The notes: generated by a model not told the origin, from the sequence alone. A stretch of 64,000 nucleotides of DNA from Mesorhizobium jarvisii (GCF_003601985.1 NZ_QZXA01000018.1:1-64000), one strand, 5' to 3'. Counted from the first letter of the stretch, positions 33,750 through 43,235 are shown. Numbers and translations are program-made.

Positions 33750-35414
33750 TCACCATTCAGGCACCGTCCAGTCTGGATACTTCTTCTTGAATTCGACGTA
33801 GAGGGCATCGACCTCGGCCTTTCTGACCGGGCGTACCTGTTCGTAGAGATAGCCGGCGACACCGCCTGACAATCGGTACTGCGCAATGCGCCTGTACGCG
33901 GCACCGATACCCTTGCCTTCAAGAATATACTGGTTCGGGAGCGTGACGCAGATCTGCGCGCCCGGTTGCAGATGAGTAACCGGCCGGTCGGTCACGACAA
34001 CATATCTGGATTTCAATGCGTCCGGTCGGAACCGATCACGACTGTCCACCTGGCAAATCCATCCGACATGGGTAACAAGATCCCGTTTCATGCCGAACAA
34101 CAGGGCGTCGCTCATCACAGGACCCGACGCAAATACCGAAAAGCGGTCCTTCGGTTCCATCCTGTCGACGAGGTCATCGATCAGGCGGCTGTATTCGGGG
34201 AGATTGTCAAGGTGAAGGGGAAGCGTGGCTTCCCTGGCGAAGACGAAGCCAACCGGGGACAACAACTGACGGCCGGCTGGAAAAAACGTGCCCAAAAAAG
34301 CAAATCCGGCAACAGCGGCCATGGCGACGGTCGGCCATCGTGATTTCAGTCCCGGCACGGAGACGATCGAAACGATTGCCTGGGCATAGGCGGGAAAGAG
34401 CCAAAGAAAAATCGGCAAGGAATGATGACGTTCCGGGTCCTGCGTCCGGATGAAAGCCAAGAAGGTAAGCACCGAGGCCATGGCACAGAAGACGGCAAAT
34501 CTGTTGCGGCGCACAACCGAGATGTAGAGGCCCACCACAATCAACGCCCAGTTCAGATAGCTGAGCCGGGATCCGACGTCACCGAGCTGGGTGACAAAGG
34601 TCGTCTTGTATCCGCTGTAAAGGTCGGCGTAGCTGGTTTGCAGAATCTTGGCAATTAGCGGCAGCTGGAAGTTCAACGCCGTCGCGGCAATAAGGAAAAT
34701 CGCGCACGCGCCGCCCAGAGCCGCGTTGCGGAAGGCCGGCAAATCCCGCTCCCTTGCGATCTGCAGCAAACCCAGGAATGCCGCGGAAACGGTGATCCCT
34801 ATGTCCGCATAGGCGTACCAGCGGCGCAGCATGAACGCCAACCACAGGCAGGCGCCGACGGCTATTCCGCTCATCACCGGTTCGCGGGTCAGGAATTTGG
34901 ATTTCCAGAAAAAATAGGTTGCCGCGGTCAGGGCGAGACAGCCGGCAATGTCAGGCATTCCCCGAAGCGTCGGCGCCCAGAACGGCGTGTACAGGAAGGC
35001 CGCGATCCAGACGGCGATCCAGCTACGGGACGGTATCTCGGAGACCGCCTCCTGATAGCTTATTCTGCCTATCAAAAGAACCGCTGGAACCAGGTAGACC
35101 GCGACTATTCCGGTAACGAAGGAAAGCCTTGAACCGCCAAAAACAAGGTGAAACGGCATCAGCGGCACCAGGATCGCCACGCCGTAATCTTCCGTGGCGA
35201 TGGAGGTGCCCAATTGGCTCAGCCATTCGAAAGGGCTTTCGACCAGAAGTGCGCCCTGCTGGTTGAACATGTTGAAATAGGCCGCGAAGTCCCAATAATA
35301 GACGGACTCTTCGAGACTTATGTACGCGGCGCTCACAGCAGCGCCAAGTAACACGGCGCAGATGTAAGCCCCCAGAATCCGAAGATTTTTTTCCCGATCA
35401 CTTGAAGCCGCCAA
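33750..35414 (-). CDS. polytopic membrane protein, possibly a GT-C-type glycosyltransferase
   Basis: 554 residues with roughly ten to twelve predicted membrane helices over the first ~400 residues (e.g. ILGAYICAVLLGAAVSAAYI, AILVPLMPFHLVFGGSRLSF, AVFCAMASVLTFLAF) and a soluble C-terminal domain of ~150 residues starting near EYSRLIDDLVDRMEPKDRFS. The acidic loop after helix 1 (YYWDFAAYFNMF) resembles the catalytic loop of GT-C enzymes, but I cannot assign a family. Codon use is visibly less GC-biased than in neighbours and the flanking DNA is AT-rich, suggesting transfer. It may modify a surface polysaccharide or lipid. Confidence 0.55.
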   Translation of the reverse strand: MAASSDREKNLRILGAYICAVLLGAAVSAAYISLEESVYYWDFAAYFNMFNQQGALLVESPFEWLSQLGTSIATEDYGVAILVPLMPFHLVFGGSRLSFVTGIVAVYLVPAVLLIGRISYQEAVSEIPSRSWIAVWIAAFLYTPFWAPTLRGMPDIAGCLALTAATYFFWKSKFLTREPVMSGIAVGACLWLAFMLRRWYAYADIGITVSAAFLGLLQIARERDLPAFRNAALGGACAIFLIAATALNFQLPLIAKILQTSYADLYSGYKTTFVTQLGDVGSRLSYLNWALIVVGLYISVVRRNRFAVFCAMASVLTFLAFIRTQDPERHHSLPIFLWLFPAYAQAIVSIVSVPGLKSRWPTVAMAAVAGFAFLGTFFPAGRQLLSPVGFVFAREATLPLHLDNLPEYSRLIDDLVDRMEPKDRFSVFASGPVMSDALLFGMKRDLVTHVGWICQVDSRDRFRPDALKSRYVVVTDRPVTHLQPGAQICVTLPNQYILEGKGIGAAYRRIAQYRLSGGVAGYLYEQVRPVRKAEVDALYVEFKKKYPDWTVPEW

Positions 35415-35498
35415 GAATGGAAGAGACGGGGTCCGCCTAAGTCTTATTTAAGCTATTTCTAATACACTCGAATGCCGTTTCCGCGATCGGGATTTGCC

Positions 35499-35515
35499 AA
35501 TTCGTATCACGAATT
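35499..35515. promoter_or_regulatory. palindrome upstream of the GT-C-like gene
   Basis: AATTCGT-ATC-ACGAATT is a perfect seven-base inverted repeat in the upstream region of the gene starting at 35414. It is suitable for a dimeric regulator such as a MarR- or GntR-type protein; this is inference only. Confidence 0.35.
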
Positions 35516-35690
35516 ATTGATGACTTGATAAAGATGTATACTTGAACGCATGGACGTCGCAAGCGTCGACGACACACAGAAATACCGCCGAAGGGACCGC
35601 TTCTTCCAAGCAGCCGTTCGATATATTATTCATATGTGATATACAGAAGCCGTGCGCGAGAAGTCGGCAAAAGATAATGCATCGCACCCT

Positions 35691-35717
35691 GACGCTGCCA
35701 GCAGAGCCGGCAGCGTC
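35691..35717. terminator. stem-loop just downstream of the hydroxylase gene
   Basis: A nine-base stem GACGCTGCC / GGCAGCGTC with a nine-base loop begins 12 bases past the stop at 35730. A T-run is lacking in the minus direction, so it is a weak or Rho-assisted terminator at best. Confidence 0.4.
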
Positions 35718-35729
35718 GACGTTTTCAGG

Positions 35730-36560
35730 TCAGGTGGTTTCGATCTTCTTCGGCTTGGTCGAGCCGATCATCTTCCAGTTCTTGTAGAACATCGAATTGA
35801 TGCGCTCGACGCTGACCGAGACAACCGCGAGCATGCCGGCAATGAGTCTCGGGAACGGGGACGGCCTGATGATGTCCATGAACACGCAGTAGCGGCGGCC
35901 GTCATATTCGTTGACCGAACGGTGCAGCAGCGTGTCGTCGAAGATGAACTGCGGATTGTCGTACCAGTAGTTCTTGACGTTGCCGCATTCGACGAAGATT
36001 TCCGCCTTCACCGGGATCAGATTGTAGAGGATGCGAAGGCTGAGGCGCAGCGGACCGAAGTGCCAGGAGGTCGATTCGCGCTTGCTGAAGACCGAAACGG
36101 CGATGGTCTTGATGTATTTGAAATCCTTGTTGAACTCGGCGACGTTGTCGATCCGGTGTTTGCCATACCACTGGTAGACATACATGCCACGCCGGCCGGC
36201 GCCGAAATTGGCATCGATATCGGCGATGATCTCATCCTTGCGCGCCTTGAAGATGTCCAGGACCTCATTGACCTCGCGCTGATAATCCTCCGGAAACTGC
36301 TCCAGCTTCCACACACCGGGATTGCGGTAGCAGAGCAGATCGACCAGCAGGTTGAACGGCGACAAGAGCCAGGTGAACAGGCCGTTGCCTAGGAAGTAGC
36401 CTGAGAACAGCGCCAGATCCTTCCTGTCGTTGCGCAGCACGTCGATCAGGCCGCAGACGATGAAGATCGTCGTCAGAATGGGGATGAAGTAGAAGCCAAG
36501 GGCGAGAAGCGGGATGGCGATGGCGAATTTGCGAAGGGTTTTGCGAAGGGTTTTTGTCAT
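35730..36560 (-). CDS. aspartyl/asparaginyl beta-hydroxylase family protein (LpxO-like)
   Basis: 276 residues from MTKTLRKTLRKFAIAIPLLA. An N-terminal hydrophobic pair (residues ~10-35) anchors it to the membrane. The C-terminal dioxygenase domain shows NPQFIFDDTLLHRSVNEYDG with the iron-binding His and RRYCVFMDIIRPSPFPRL with the 2-oxoglutarate-binding Arg. LpxO homologues hydroxylate the 2-position of lipid A secondary fatty acids; this is the likely role. Upstream is a 176-base gap before the DUF930 gene. Confidence 0.8.
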   Translation of the reverse strand: MTKTLRKTLRKFAIAIPLLALGFYFIPILTTIFIVCGLIDVLRNDRKDLALFSGYFLGNGLFTWLLSPFNLLVDLLCYRNPGVWKLEQFPEDYQREVNEVLDIFKARKDEIIADIDANFGAGRRGMYVYQWYGKHRIDNVAEFNKDFKYIKTIAVSVFSKRESTSWHFGPLRLSLRILYNLIPVKAEIFVECGNVKNYWYDNPQFIFDDTLLHRSVNEYDGRRYCVFMDIIRPSPFPRLIAGMLAVVSVSVERINSMFYKNWKMIGSTKPKKIETT

Positions 36561-36736
36561 TTTTCCACGCGCGGAGCGCGATCCTGTTGCGAATGAGTGT
36601 GCCAAATCTCGGCAACGACCACCGCCCGGCCGTGCGCCTTGATAAGGTTTTTTGGGTCGCCGCACAACGCCACGACATCGTGGCCTGGCAGTTGCCTGGT
36701 GGAATTTGCCAGACTTCGGTCAATGCATCGCTGGGG

Positions 36737-37456
36737 TCAATGCACCGCTGGCAAGCCGAGCTCGTTCCATTTCTCCCTGGCCACGGGATCGCCGACCAGG
36801 AACTCAAAGCCGATGACGCTTTCGCCGTCCCGCGCGAGCTGGCATTTGAACTTCAGACCATACCAGTTTTTGCGACTGCGGAAAGCCGCGCCGTCCGCGG
36901 TGATCGTGGTGCCGCCGATCTTCTCCTCGGCTGTCGCATAAGGCACGACGCGTTCCGGCTGAAAGTCCACGCGCCATCGCCGGATCTGGTCCATGGCCTC
37001 GAGATTGCACAATTGCACCATGCGTTCGTCGGAAGCGAAGGTCGCGAGATCGGCGCGCGCCTGCCGGCTGCGCGGATCGGCGAGCGTCTTGGCCGACAGC
37101 ATTTCGGTCGGCCGAATCATGGTCGGCGCGGTGGGCGATATAGATCGAGGAGTGGTTGATGGTGTTGTTGGTGTTGGTACGGACGCTTGCGCCTCGGGCG
37201 CTGAAGGCGGTGCTGGCGCCGGCGGCGGCCTTGTCGAGGCCTCGAACTGCTGGGGTGTCAGAATGTCGACCGACACCCCTTCCTCGTCCAGCCGCTTCGG
37301 CCGCTTTGGCAGCGGCATGAGCGCCAGCATCGCGGCCAGCAGTGCGTGGAGAGCAACCGAGGTTGAGATACCCCATGGCGGGGCCTCGCTTCGAAGCGTG
37401 ACGACCACCGGGCCACGCAAATCCGCTATTCCCGTTCCTTGCGCAGCTTCGCCCAA
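36737..37456 (-). CDS. DUF930 domain protein
   Basis: 239 residues. One hydrophobic segment (STSVALHALLAAMLALMPLP, residues ~30-50) is followed by a Pro/Thr/Ala-rich linker (PPPAPAPPSAPEAQASVPTP) and a C-terminal DUF930 domain (MVQLCNLEAMDQIRRWRVDF, FRSRKNWYGLKFKCQLARDG). The layout recalls TonB/TolA-like anchored periplasmic proteins. The ATG used overlaps the end of rarA by 31 bases; a later GTG is possible. Function unknown. Confidence 0.72.
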   Translation of the reverse strand: MGEAAQGTGIADLRGPVVVTLRSEAPPWGISTSVALHALLAAMLALMPLPKRPKRLDEEGVSVDILTPQQFEASTRPPPAPAPPSAPEAQASVPTPTTPSTTPRSISPTAPTMIRPTEMLSAKTLADPRSRQARADLATFASDERMVQLCNLEAMDQIRRWRVDFQPERVVPYATAEEKIGGTTITADGAAFRSRKNWYGLKFKCQLARDGESVIGFEFLVGDPVAREKWNELGLPAVH

Positions 37457-38733
37457 TAGTCGAGCCGCTTCCTGATGTCGCGCTCGAAACCACGCTCAGG
37501 CGGATCGTAGAAGGTCTGGCGGCCCATCTTCTCCGGAAAATAGTCCTGGCCCGAAAATGCGTCGGGCTCATCATGATCGTAGCGATAGCCCGCGCCGTAG
37601 TCCTCTTCCTTCATCAGCTTGGTCGGCGCATTGAGGATATGCTTCGGCGGCAGCAGCGAGCCATGCTGCTTGGCTGCCTGTGTCGCCGCCTTGAAGGCCG
37701 TGTAGACGGCATTGGATTTGGGCGCGGTGGCGAGATAGACGGTGGCCTCGGCAAAGGCGAGCTCGCCTTCCGGAGAGCCCAGATAGTCGTAGGCGTCCTT
37801 GGCGGCATTGGCGACGACCAGCGCCTGCGGATCGGCTAGGCCGATGTCTTCCATCGCCATGCGCACCAGCCGGCGGCCAAGATAGAGCGGATCCTCGCCG
37901 GCGTCGAACATGCGCGCGAGATAGTAGAGTGCCGCGTCGGGATCGGAACCGCGCACCGATTTGTGCAGCGCCGAGATCAGATTGTAGTGGCCGTCCTGGC
38001 CCTTGTCGTAGATCGGCGCACGGCGTTGGACGATACGCTGCAGCCCTTCGGGATCAAAGACCTCACCGGGCTTGGCGGCGCGCCAGACTTCCTCGGCCAG
38101 CGTCAGCGATGCGCGGCCGTCGCCATCGCTCATGCGGATCAGCATGGCGCGGGCCTCGTCATCGAGCGGCAGCGCCCTGCCCTCCGTCTCCTCAGCCCGC
38201 ACCATCAGCTTGGCGATGCTCTCCTCGCCGAGCGAATGGAAAACCATGACGCGCGCGCGCGACAACAGAGCCGCGTTGAGCTCGAAGGACGGGTTTTCCG
38301 TCGTGGCGCCGACCAGGACGACCGTCCCGTCCTCCATGACAGGGAGAAAGGAATCCTGCTGGGCGCGGTTGAAGCGATGGATCTCGTCGACGAACAGCAA
38401 GGTCTGGCGGCCGTTGGCGCGGCGCAGCTTGGCCGTCTCGAACACTTTCTTCAGGTCGGCAACGCCGGAAAACACCGCCGAAATCTGCTCGAAGGCAAGG
38501 CTGGTCTCGCCGGCGAGCAGCCTTGCCACCGTGGTCTTGCCGGTGCCCGGCGGCCCCCAGAAAATCATCGAGCCGAGTGAGCCCGAGCCGATCAGCCGGG
38601 TCAGCGCGCCATCGGGGCCGGTCAGATGCTCCTGGCCGACGACCTCGCCAAGATTTCTCGGCCGCAGCCTGTCGGCCAGCGGCCGACCGAGCGGCGCCTT
38701 TTCCGGTTCATCGACACTGAACAGATCGGCCAT
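37426..38733 (-). CDS. rarA: replication-associated recombination protein A (AAA+ ATPase)
   Basis: 435 residues. It acts at stalled replication forks with SSB and RecA. Motifs: RPRNLGEVVGQEHLTGPDGA at the N-terminus, Walker A FWGPPGTGKTTVARLLAGET, Walker B TLLFVDEIHRFNRAQQDSFL, sensor 1 VGATTENPSFELNAALLSRA and the C-terminal MgsA domain DPDAALYYLARMFDAGEDPL. The end is YDPPERGFERDIRKRLDYWA, as in the family. Confidence 0.95.
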   Translation of the reverse strand: MADLFSVDEPEKAPLGRPLADRLRPRNLGEVVGQEHLTGPDGALTRLIGSGSLGSMIFWGPPGTGKTTVARLLAGETSLAFEQISAVFSGVADLKKVFETAKLRRANGRQTLLFVDEIHRFNRAQQDSFLPVMEDGTVVLVGATTENPSFELNAALLSRARVMVFHSLGEESIAKLMVRAEETEGRALPLDDEARAMLIRMSDGDGRASLTLAEEVWRAAKPGEVFDPEGLQRIVQRRAPIYDKGQDGHYNLISALHKSVRGSDPDAALYYLARMFDAGEDPLYLGRRLVRMAMEDIGLADPQALVVANAAKDAYDYLGSPEGELAFAEATVYLATAPKSNAVYTAFKAATQAAKQHGSLLPPKHILNAPTKLMKEEDYGAGYRYDHDEPDAFSGQDYFPEKMGRQTFYDPPERGFERDIRKRLDYWAKLRKERE

Positions 38734-38774
38734 GTACTTCTTTTGGTTTGGAGCGCGATCCCTTCAGATCGAAC

Positions 38775-40268
38775 TCAGTAACGCAGCACCTGGCGCAGTA
38801 TCTGCCCGCCGCGCTCGACGGTAAAGCGCCACCAGCGCGTATCCTGCTGGGCTACCTGCGCCAGGGTCGCGGCGGTATCGATGGTGGTGCCGTTGACCTC
38901 GCGCACGATGTCGCCCGGCATGAAGCCGAAATCGGCGGCCGGCGAGTCGCGGTTGATGTCGATCACCGTCACGCCCTTGAGGTCGGTGCGCAGGCCAAGC
39001 TTCTGGGCAAGCCGCGGCGACAGTTCCGCGACCTTGGCGCCCGAGAACGGGCTGCGGCCATGCAGCGTCACTTCCGAGGCTTTCGCACCTTCCGGCGCGC
39101 GCTCCAGCGCGATGTCCATGGCTGCTTGCTGGCCCTTGGTCAGGATCGCGAAATTCGCCTTTGTGCCGATCGACAGCGTCGCCATGCGATAGTCCAGCGC
39201 CTCGATGCTCTCGACCGGCTTGCCGTTGACCTGCAGCACGACATCGCCAGCCTTCAGCCCGGCCTTGCCGGCTGGCCCAGTAGCATCGACCGAAGACACC
39301 AGCGCACCGGTCGGCTTTTCCATGCCGAGCGATTCGGCGATCTGCGGCGTCACCGCCTCGAACTCGGCGCCGATATAGGGCCGTTCGAAGAAATCGAGGC
39401 CGGCCTTGGCCGCATCGGCGAAAGCCCGCACCATGTTGGCCGGGATGGCGAAACCGATGCCGATCGAGCCGCCGCTGCGGCTGTAGATGGCGGTGTTGAT
39501 GCCGACCAGCTGGCCGCCCATGTTGATCAGCGCGCCGCCGGAATTGCCGGGATTGATGGCCGCGTCGGTCTGGATGAAATAGCCCGAATCCGAGACGCCG
39601 ATATGGCTGCGGGCAAGTGCCGAAACAATGCCGCTGGTGGTGGTCTGGCCGACGCCGAAGGGATTGCCGATGGCCAGCACCAGGTCGCCGACCTCCAGCG
39701 CGTCGGAATCGCCAATGGCGATGACCGGGAACGGCTTGTCGGATTCGATCTTGAGCACGGCTAAATCCAGCGTCTCGTCCTTCAGCATCACCTTGCTGGT
39801 GAATTCGCGCCCGTCGGCGGTCGCCACCTTGACCTCGTCGGCATCCTTGATGACGTGAAAATTGGTGACGATGACGCCGCTCGGATCGACAAGCACACCT
39901 GAGCCCAGCGAGGATTGGGCGCGCGGCTGCGCACGGCCGAAAAACTCCTCGAAGAACGGATCGCCTTCAAAAGGCGATGTGACCTTGGCCGTCTGCGAGG
40001 CATAGACATTGACCACGGCCGGCGCCGTCTGCTTGACCAGCGGCGCGAACGAAAGCTGTACCTCCTCACGGCCGAACGGCACGCGCTTGTCAGGCCCCGA
40101 GGTGGCATTCTCGCCTTCGACACCGTGCAGCAGGTCGGTCAGCACGTCCGACAGGCCCGGATCGGCGGGTTTTGCCGCGTCTTCGGCGAACGCCTGCCGG
40201 ACTGCCGGTGCGGCTGCGAACACCATGAAGGCGCAGAGCAAAACAAGGGACAGTCTTTTGGCGCGCAT
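38775..40268 (-). CDS. Do/DegP-type periplasmic serine protease with two PDZ domains
   Basis: 497 residues from MRAKRLSLVLLCAFMVFAAA, preceded by GGAGG six bases upstream; the first 27 residues are a signal peptide. The trypsin-like triad is visible: VIVTNFHVIKDADEV (His), TLDLAVLKIESDKPF (Asp) and AAINPGNSGGALINMGGQLV (Ser). Two PDZ domains follow (SSVDATGPAGKAGLKAGDVV and INRDSPAADFGFMPGDIV). It degrades or refolds misfolded envelope proteins. Exact orthology (degP, degQ or mucD) cannot be set from sequence alone. It is 41 bases upstream of rarA on the same strand. Confidence 0.92.
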   Translation of the reverse strand: MRAKRLSLVLLCAFMVFAAAPAVRQAFAEDAAKPADPGLSDVLTDLLHGVEGENATSGPDKRVPFGREEVQLSFAPLVKQTAPAVVNVYASQTAKVTSPFEGDPFFEEFFGRAQPRAQSSLGSGVLVDPSGVIVTNFHVIKDADEVKVATADGREFTSKVMLKDETLDLAVLKIESDKPFPVIAIGDSDALEVGDLVLAIGNPFGVGQTTTSGIVSALARSHIGVSDSGYFIQTDAAINPGNSGGALINMGGQLVGINTAIYSRSGGSIGIGFAIPANMVRAFADAAKAGLDFFERPYIGAEFEAVTPQIAESLGMEKPTGALVSSVDATGPAGKAGLKAGDVVLQVNGKPVESIEALDYRMATLSIGTKANFAILTKGQQAAMDIALERAPEGAKASEVTLHGRSPFSGAKVAELSPRLAQKLGLRTDLKGVTVIDINRDSPAADFGFMPGDIVREVNGTTIDTAATLAQVAQQDTRWWRFTVERGGQILRQVLRY

Positions 40269-40400
40269 TCGCGAATCCTCCAAAGCAAGTTCGGGCGCAT
40301 TGTCCCGACGATTGTGCAAAATGAAAGGCTAAGCCGCTGAAATCCGATTATTTTCGCGCCGGCAGATCATTTTGGGCACGCTTTGACGCGCGTAGAACAT

Positions 40401-40424
40401 GAAAAAGGGGCCCGCAGGCCCCTT
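40401..40424 (-). terminator. terminator of the ribosomal alpha operon
   Basis: On the minus strand AAGGGGCC-TGCG-GGCCCCTT is followed by TTTC. It lies about 25 bases past the rplQ stop and closes the long ribosomal transcription unit. Confidence 0.88.
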
Positions 40425-40449
40425 CAATTCATTCCGGAAAGACGGAGCC

Positions 40450-40881
40450 TTATGCGGCCGCGGCTTCCGCGTCGGTGCCTTCGGCTTCGAGGCGGGCGCG
40501 GTCGCCAGCGCCCTTGGCCGAGGTGTCGCGATCGACGAACTCAATGACGGCCATCGCGGCGTTGTCGCCGTGACGGAAGCCGGCTTTCATGATGCGCAGA
40601 TAACCGCCGTTGCGGTTGGCGTAGCGCGGGGCGATGGTGTCGAACAGGCGCTTAACGACGCCTTCATTGCCGATCTGCGCGATCACCTGGCGGCGGGCGT
40701 GCAGGTCGCCGCGCTTGCCGAGCGTTACCAGCTTCTCGACGATCGGACGCAGGTCCTTCGCCTTCGGCAGGGTGGTGACGATCTGCTCGTGCTCGAGCAG
40801 CGACACGGCGAGGTTGGCGAACATCGACTTGCGATGGCTAATGCTTCGGGCGAAGCGACGGCCTTTGAAACCGTGGCGCAT
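40450..40881 (-). CDS. rplQ: ribosomal protein L17
   Basis: 143 residues, last gene of the ribosomal cluster. [20 protein letters not shown] is the conserved start. The C-terminus carries an Ala/Glu-rich extension ([18 protein letters not shown]) beyond the E. coli protein. It sits 104 bases after rpoA and just before the operon terminator. Confidence 0.98.
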   Translation of the reverse strand: MRHGFKGRRFARSISHRKSMFANLAVSLLEHEQIVTTLPKAKDLRPIVEKLVTLGKRGDLHARRQVIAQIGNEGVVKRLFDTIAPRYANRNGGYLRIMKAGFRHGDNAAMAVIEFVDRDTSAKGAGDRARLEAEGTDAEAAAA

Positions 40882-40985
40882 GGCTCTTTTCCTTCTTCAG
40901 TTGTTCAAGAGGCCAAGGCCTCTGATGGTTTTCCGCATGACCGTCGGATCGAGCGGCTCACGCCGCCGATCCTTGGAATTCATGC

Positions 40986-41996
40986 TCAATATTGGTCTTC
41001 GTAACGCTTGGCGAGGTCTTCGATGTTTTCCGGCGGCCAGTCCGGCACTTCCATGCCGAGGTGCAGGCCCATTGCCGCCAGCACTTCCTTGATCTCGTTC
41101 AGCGACTTGCGGCCGAAGTTCGGGGTGCGCAGCATCTCGGCTTCGGTCTTCTGGATGAGATCGCCGATGTAGACGATGTTGTCGTTCTTCAGGCAGTTGG
41201 CCGAACGCACCGAAAGCTCGAGCTCGTCGACCTTCTTGAGCAGCGCCGGGTTGAAGGCGAGCTCGGTGACGGCTTCGGCGGCGACTTCCTTCTGCGGCTC
41301 GTCGAAGTTGACGAACAGGCCGAGCTGGTCCTGCAGGATGCGGGCGGCGAAAGCCACCGCGTCCTCGCCCGAGATCGAACCGTCGGTCTCGATGGTCATG
41401 GTCAGCTTGTCATAGTCGAGAACCTGGCCCTCGCGGGTGTTCTCGACCTTGTAGGAGACCTTCTTGACCGGCGAATAGAGGCTGTCGACCGGGATCAGGC
41501 CGATCGGCGCGTCCTCGGCGCGGTTGCGCTCGGCCGGCACGTAGCCCTTGCCGGTGTCGACGGTGAATTCCATGCGGATTTCAGCGCCTTCGTCCAGCGT
41601 GCAGATGACGTGGTCGGGATTGAGGATCTCGACATCGCCAACCGTCTGGATGTCGCCGGCGAGAACCGCACCCGGTCCCTGCTTGCGCACAACCATGCGC
41701 TTGGGGCCGTCGCCTTCCATGCGGATGGCGATTTCCTTGATGTTCAAGACGATGTCGGTCACGTCCTCGCGCACACCGGCGATGGACGAGAATTCATGCA
41801 GAACGCCGTCGATCTGCACGGCGGTCACAGCCGCACCGCGCAGCGAAGACAGAAGCACGCGGCGCAGCGCGTTGCCCAGCGTGAGGCCAAAGCCACGCTC
41901 AAGCGGCTCGGCGACCAGCGTGGTCAGCGTCTTCTTCTTCGACGAGAACTCGATCTTGTTCGGCTTGATCAGTTCCTGCCAATTTTTCTGGATCAT
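40986..41996 (-). CDS. rpoA: RNA polymerase alpha subunit
   Basis: 336 residues from [20 protein letters not shown]; ten extra upstream codons are rejected. The N-terminal assembly domain has [20 protein letters not shown]. The alpha-CTD with [20 protein letters not shown] and [20 protein letters not shown] binds UP elements and activators. It is part of the alpha operon after rpsK. Confidence 0.98.
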
Positions 41997-42100
41997 GATG
42001 CTTTCCTTCCGTTGACCCGCCACCATCCAATCGTGGCGGGCGACCTGGAATACCGCGGAGGAACGCCCCTGTGGGCGTTCGCGCGGCGTTCGGTAATTTC

Positions 42101-42490
42101 TTAGACGCGGCGCTTCTTGCGCGGGCGGCAGCCATTGTGCGGGATCGGCGTCACATCACGGATCGAGGTGATGGTGAAGCCGGCCGCCTGCAGGGCGCGC
42201 AGCGCCGATTCACGACCGGAGCCAGGTCCGCAGACCTCGACTTCGAGCATGCGCATGCCGTGTTCCTGGGCCTTCTTGGCGACGTCCTCGGCAGCCATCT
42301 GGGCGGCGAACGGGGTCGACTTGCGCGAACCCTTGAAGCCCTGGGCACCGGCCGACGACCAGGCAATCGAATTGCCCTGCGCGTCGGTGATGGTGATCAT
42401 CGTGTTGTTGAAGGTCGAATTGACGTGGGCAACGCCCGACGAGATATTCTTGCGTTCGCGACGGCGAACACGTGCGGCTTCCTTGGCCAT
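42101..42490 (-). CDS. rpsK: ribosomal protein S11
   Basis: 129 residues. It has [20 protein letters not shown] and the C-terminal [20 protein letters not shown], both strongly conserved. It is located at the platform of the 30S subunit. The 158-base gap to rpsM contains a long inverted repeat (separate entry). Confidence 0.98.
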
Positions 42491-42545
42491 GGTATTCCTT
42501 TCAGTTGATCTCTACACCGCCGTAATGCCAGCGGCTCCACCTTCG

Positions 42546-42638
42546 TAAGGGAGTGGGGGAATAGGGCAGTAAGGGAGTAGGGAGAAATGCGACCCGACTG
42601 GCGGGCATTCCCTACTGCCTTACTCCCCTACTCCCTTA
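42546..42638. repeat. long imperfect inverted repeat of AGGGAGTA-type units between rpsM and rpsK
   Basis: The left arm 42546-42571 (TAAGGGAGTGGGGGAATAGG...) pairs with the right arm 42613-42638 (...CTCCCCTACTCCCTTA): 26 bases with three mismatches, each tolerable as G-U in RNA. The purine-rich run continues past the arm to 42583, made of repeated (A/T)AGGGA(G/A)TA units. The loop is about 41 bases. It falls in the middle of an essential operon. Similar purine-rich intergenic repeats recur in Mesorhizobium genomes as far as I recall; copy number needs a genome search. Confidence 0.75.
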
Positions 42639-42648
42639 TTCACCCAAA

Positions 42649-43017
42649 TTACTTCTTCTTGCCGGCGATCGACTTGGCCGGGCCCTTGCGGGTGCGTGCA
42701 TTGGTGTGCGTGCGCTGGCCGCGGACCGGCAGCGAGCGACGGTGACGCAGGCCGCGGTAGCAGCCGAGGTCCATGAGACGCTTGATGTTCATCGACACTT
42801 CGCGACGCAGGTCGCCTTCGACCTGGTAGTCACGGTCGATGGTCTCGCGGATCTGCAAGACTTCCGCGTCGGTCAGCTGGTTGACGCGGCGCTCGGCCGG
42901 GATGCCGACCTTGTCGACGATCTCCTGGGCGAACTTCTTGCCAATGCCGTGAATGTACTGAAGCGCGATGACGACGCGCTTGTTGGTCGGAATGTTGACG
43001 CCGGCTATACGAGCCAT
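42649..43017 (-). CDS. rpsM: ribosomal protein S13
   Basis: 122 residues from [20 protein letters not shown]; the ten upstream codons are rejected. C-terminal [20 protein letters not shown] contacts the P-site tRNA. It follows adk after a 218-base gap that has no gene, an unusually long space for this cluster that could hold an internal promoter. Confidence 0.98.
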   Translation of the reverse strand: MARIAGVNIPTNKRVVIALQYIHGIGKKFAQEIVDKVGIPAERRVNQLTDAEVLQIRETIDRDYQVEGDLRREVSMNIKRLMDLGCYRGLRHRRSLPVRGQRTHTNARTRKGPAKSIAGKKK

Positions 43018-43235
43018 GTTCTTTCCTTCTCCATGTGGGCCGGCCAACCTTTAAAACAAGGTAGTCCCGGCGCTGTCAAAGTTGCCCCGCGTCCGGTGGA
43101 GGCCGGCCCTTGCGGGAGTTTCCAGTTCAAAGCGACTGCCTTGCCCTTGCGGACAAGCAAAGTTCGCACCTGATAGGAAGACGGGCCGCCATACCGCAGC
43201 GAGCCGCTCCCGTCAAGCCTAATCTTTAGATTCCG

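Larger units (their letters stand above)
35415..35729. other. AT-rich intergenic stretch
   Basis: 315 bases, markedly AT-rich on the side of the membrane-protein gene. There is no defensible gene. It holds a perfect palindrome (35499-35515) about 85 bases upstream of that gene and a hairpin (35691-35717) just past the hydroxylase gene, listed separately. Confidence 0.6.

Noticed and set aside
43018-43235. rpmJ or infA in the gap between rpsM and adk
   Set aside because: No frame with a 37-41-residue L36 or 72-residue IF1 sequence is present; these genes must be elsewhere.
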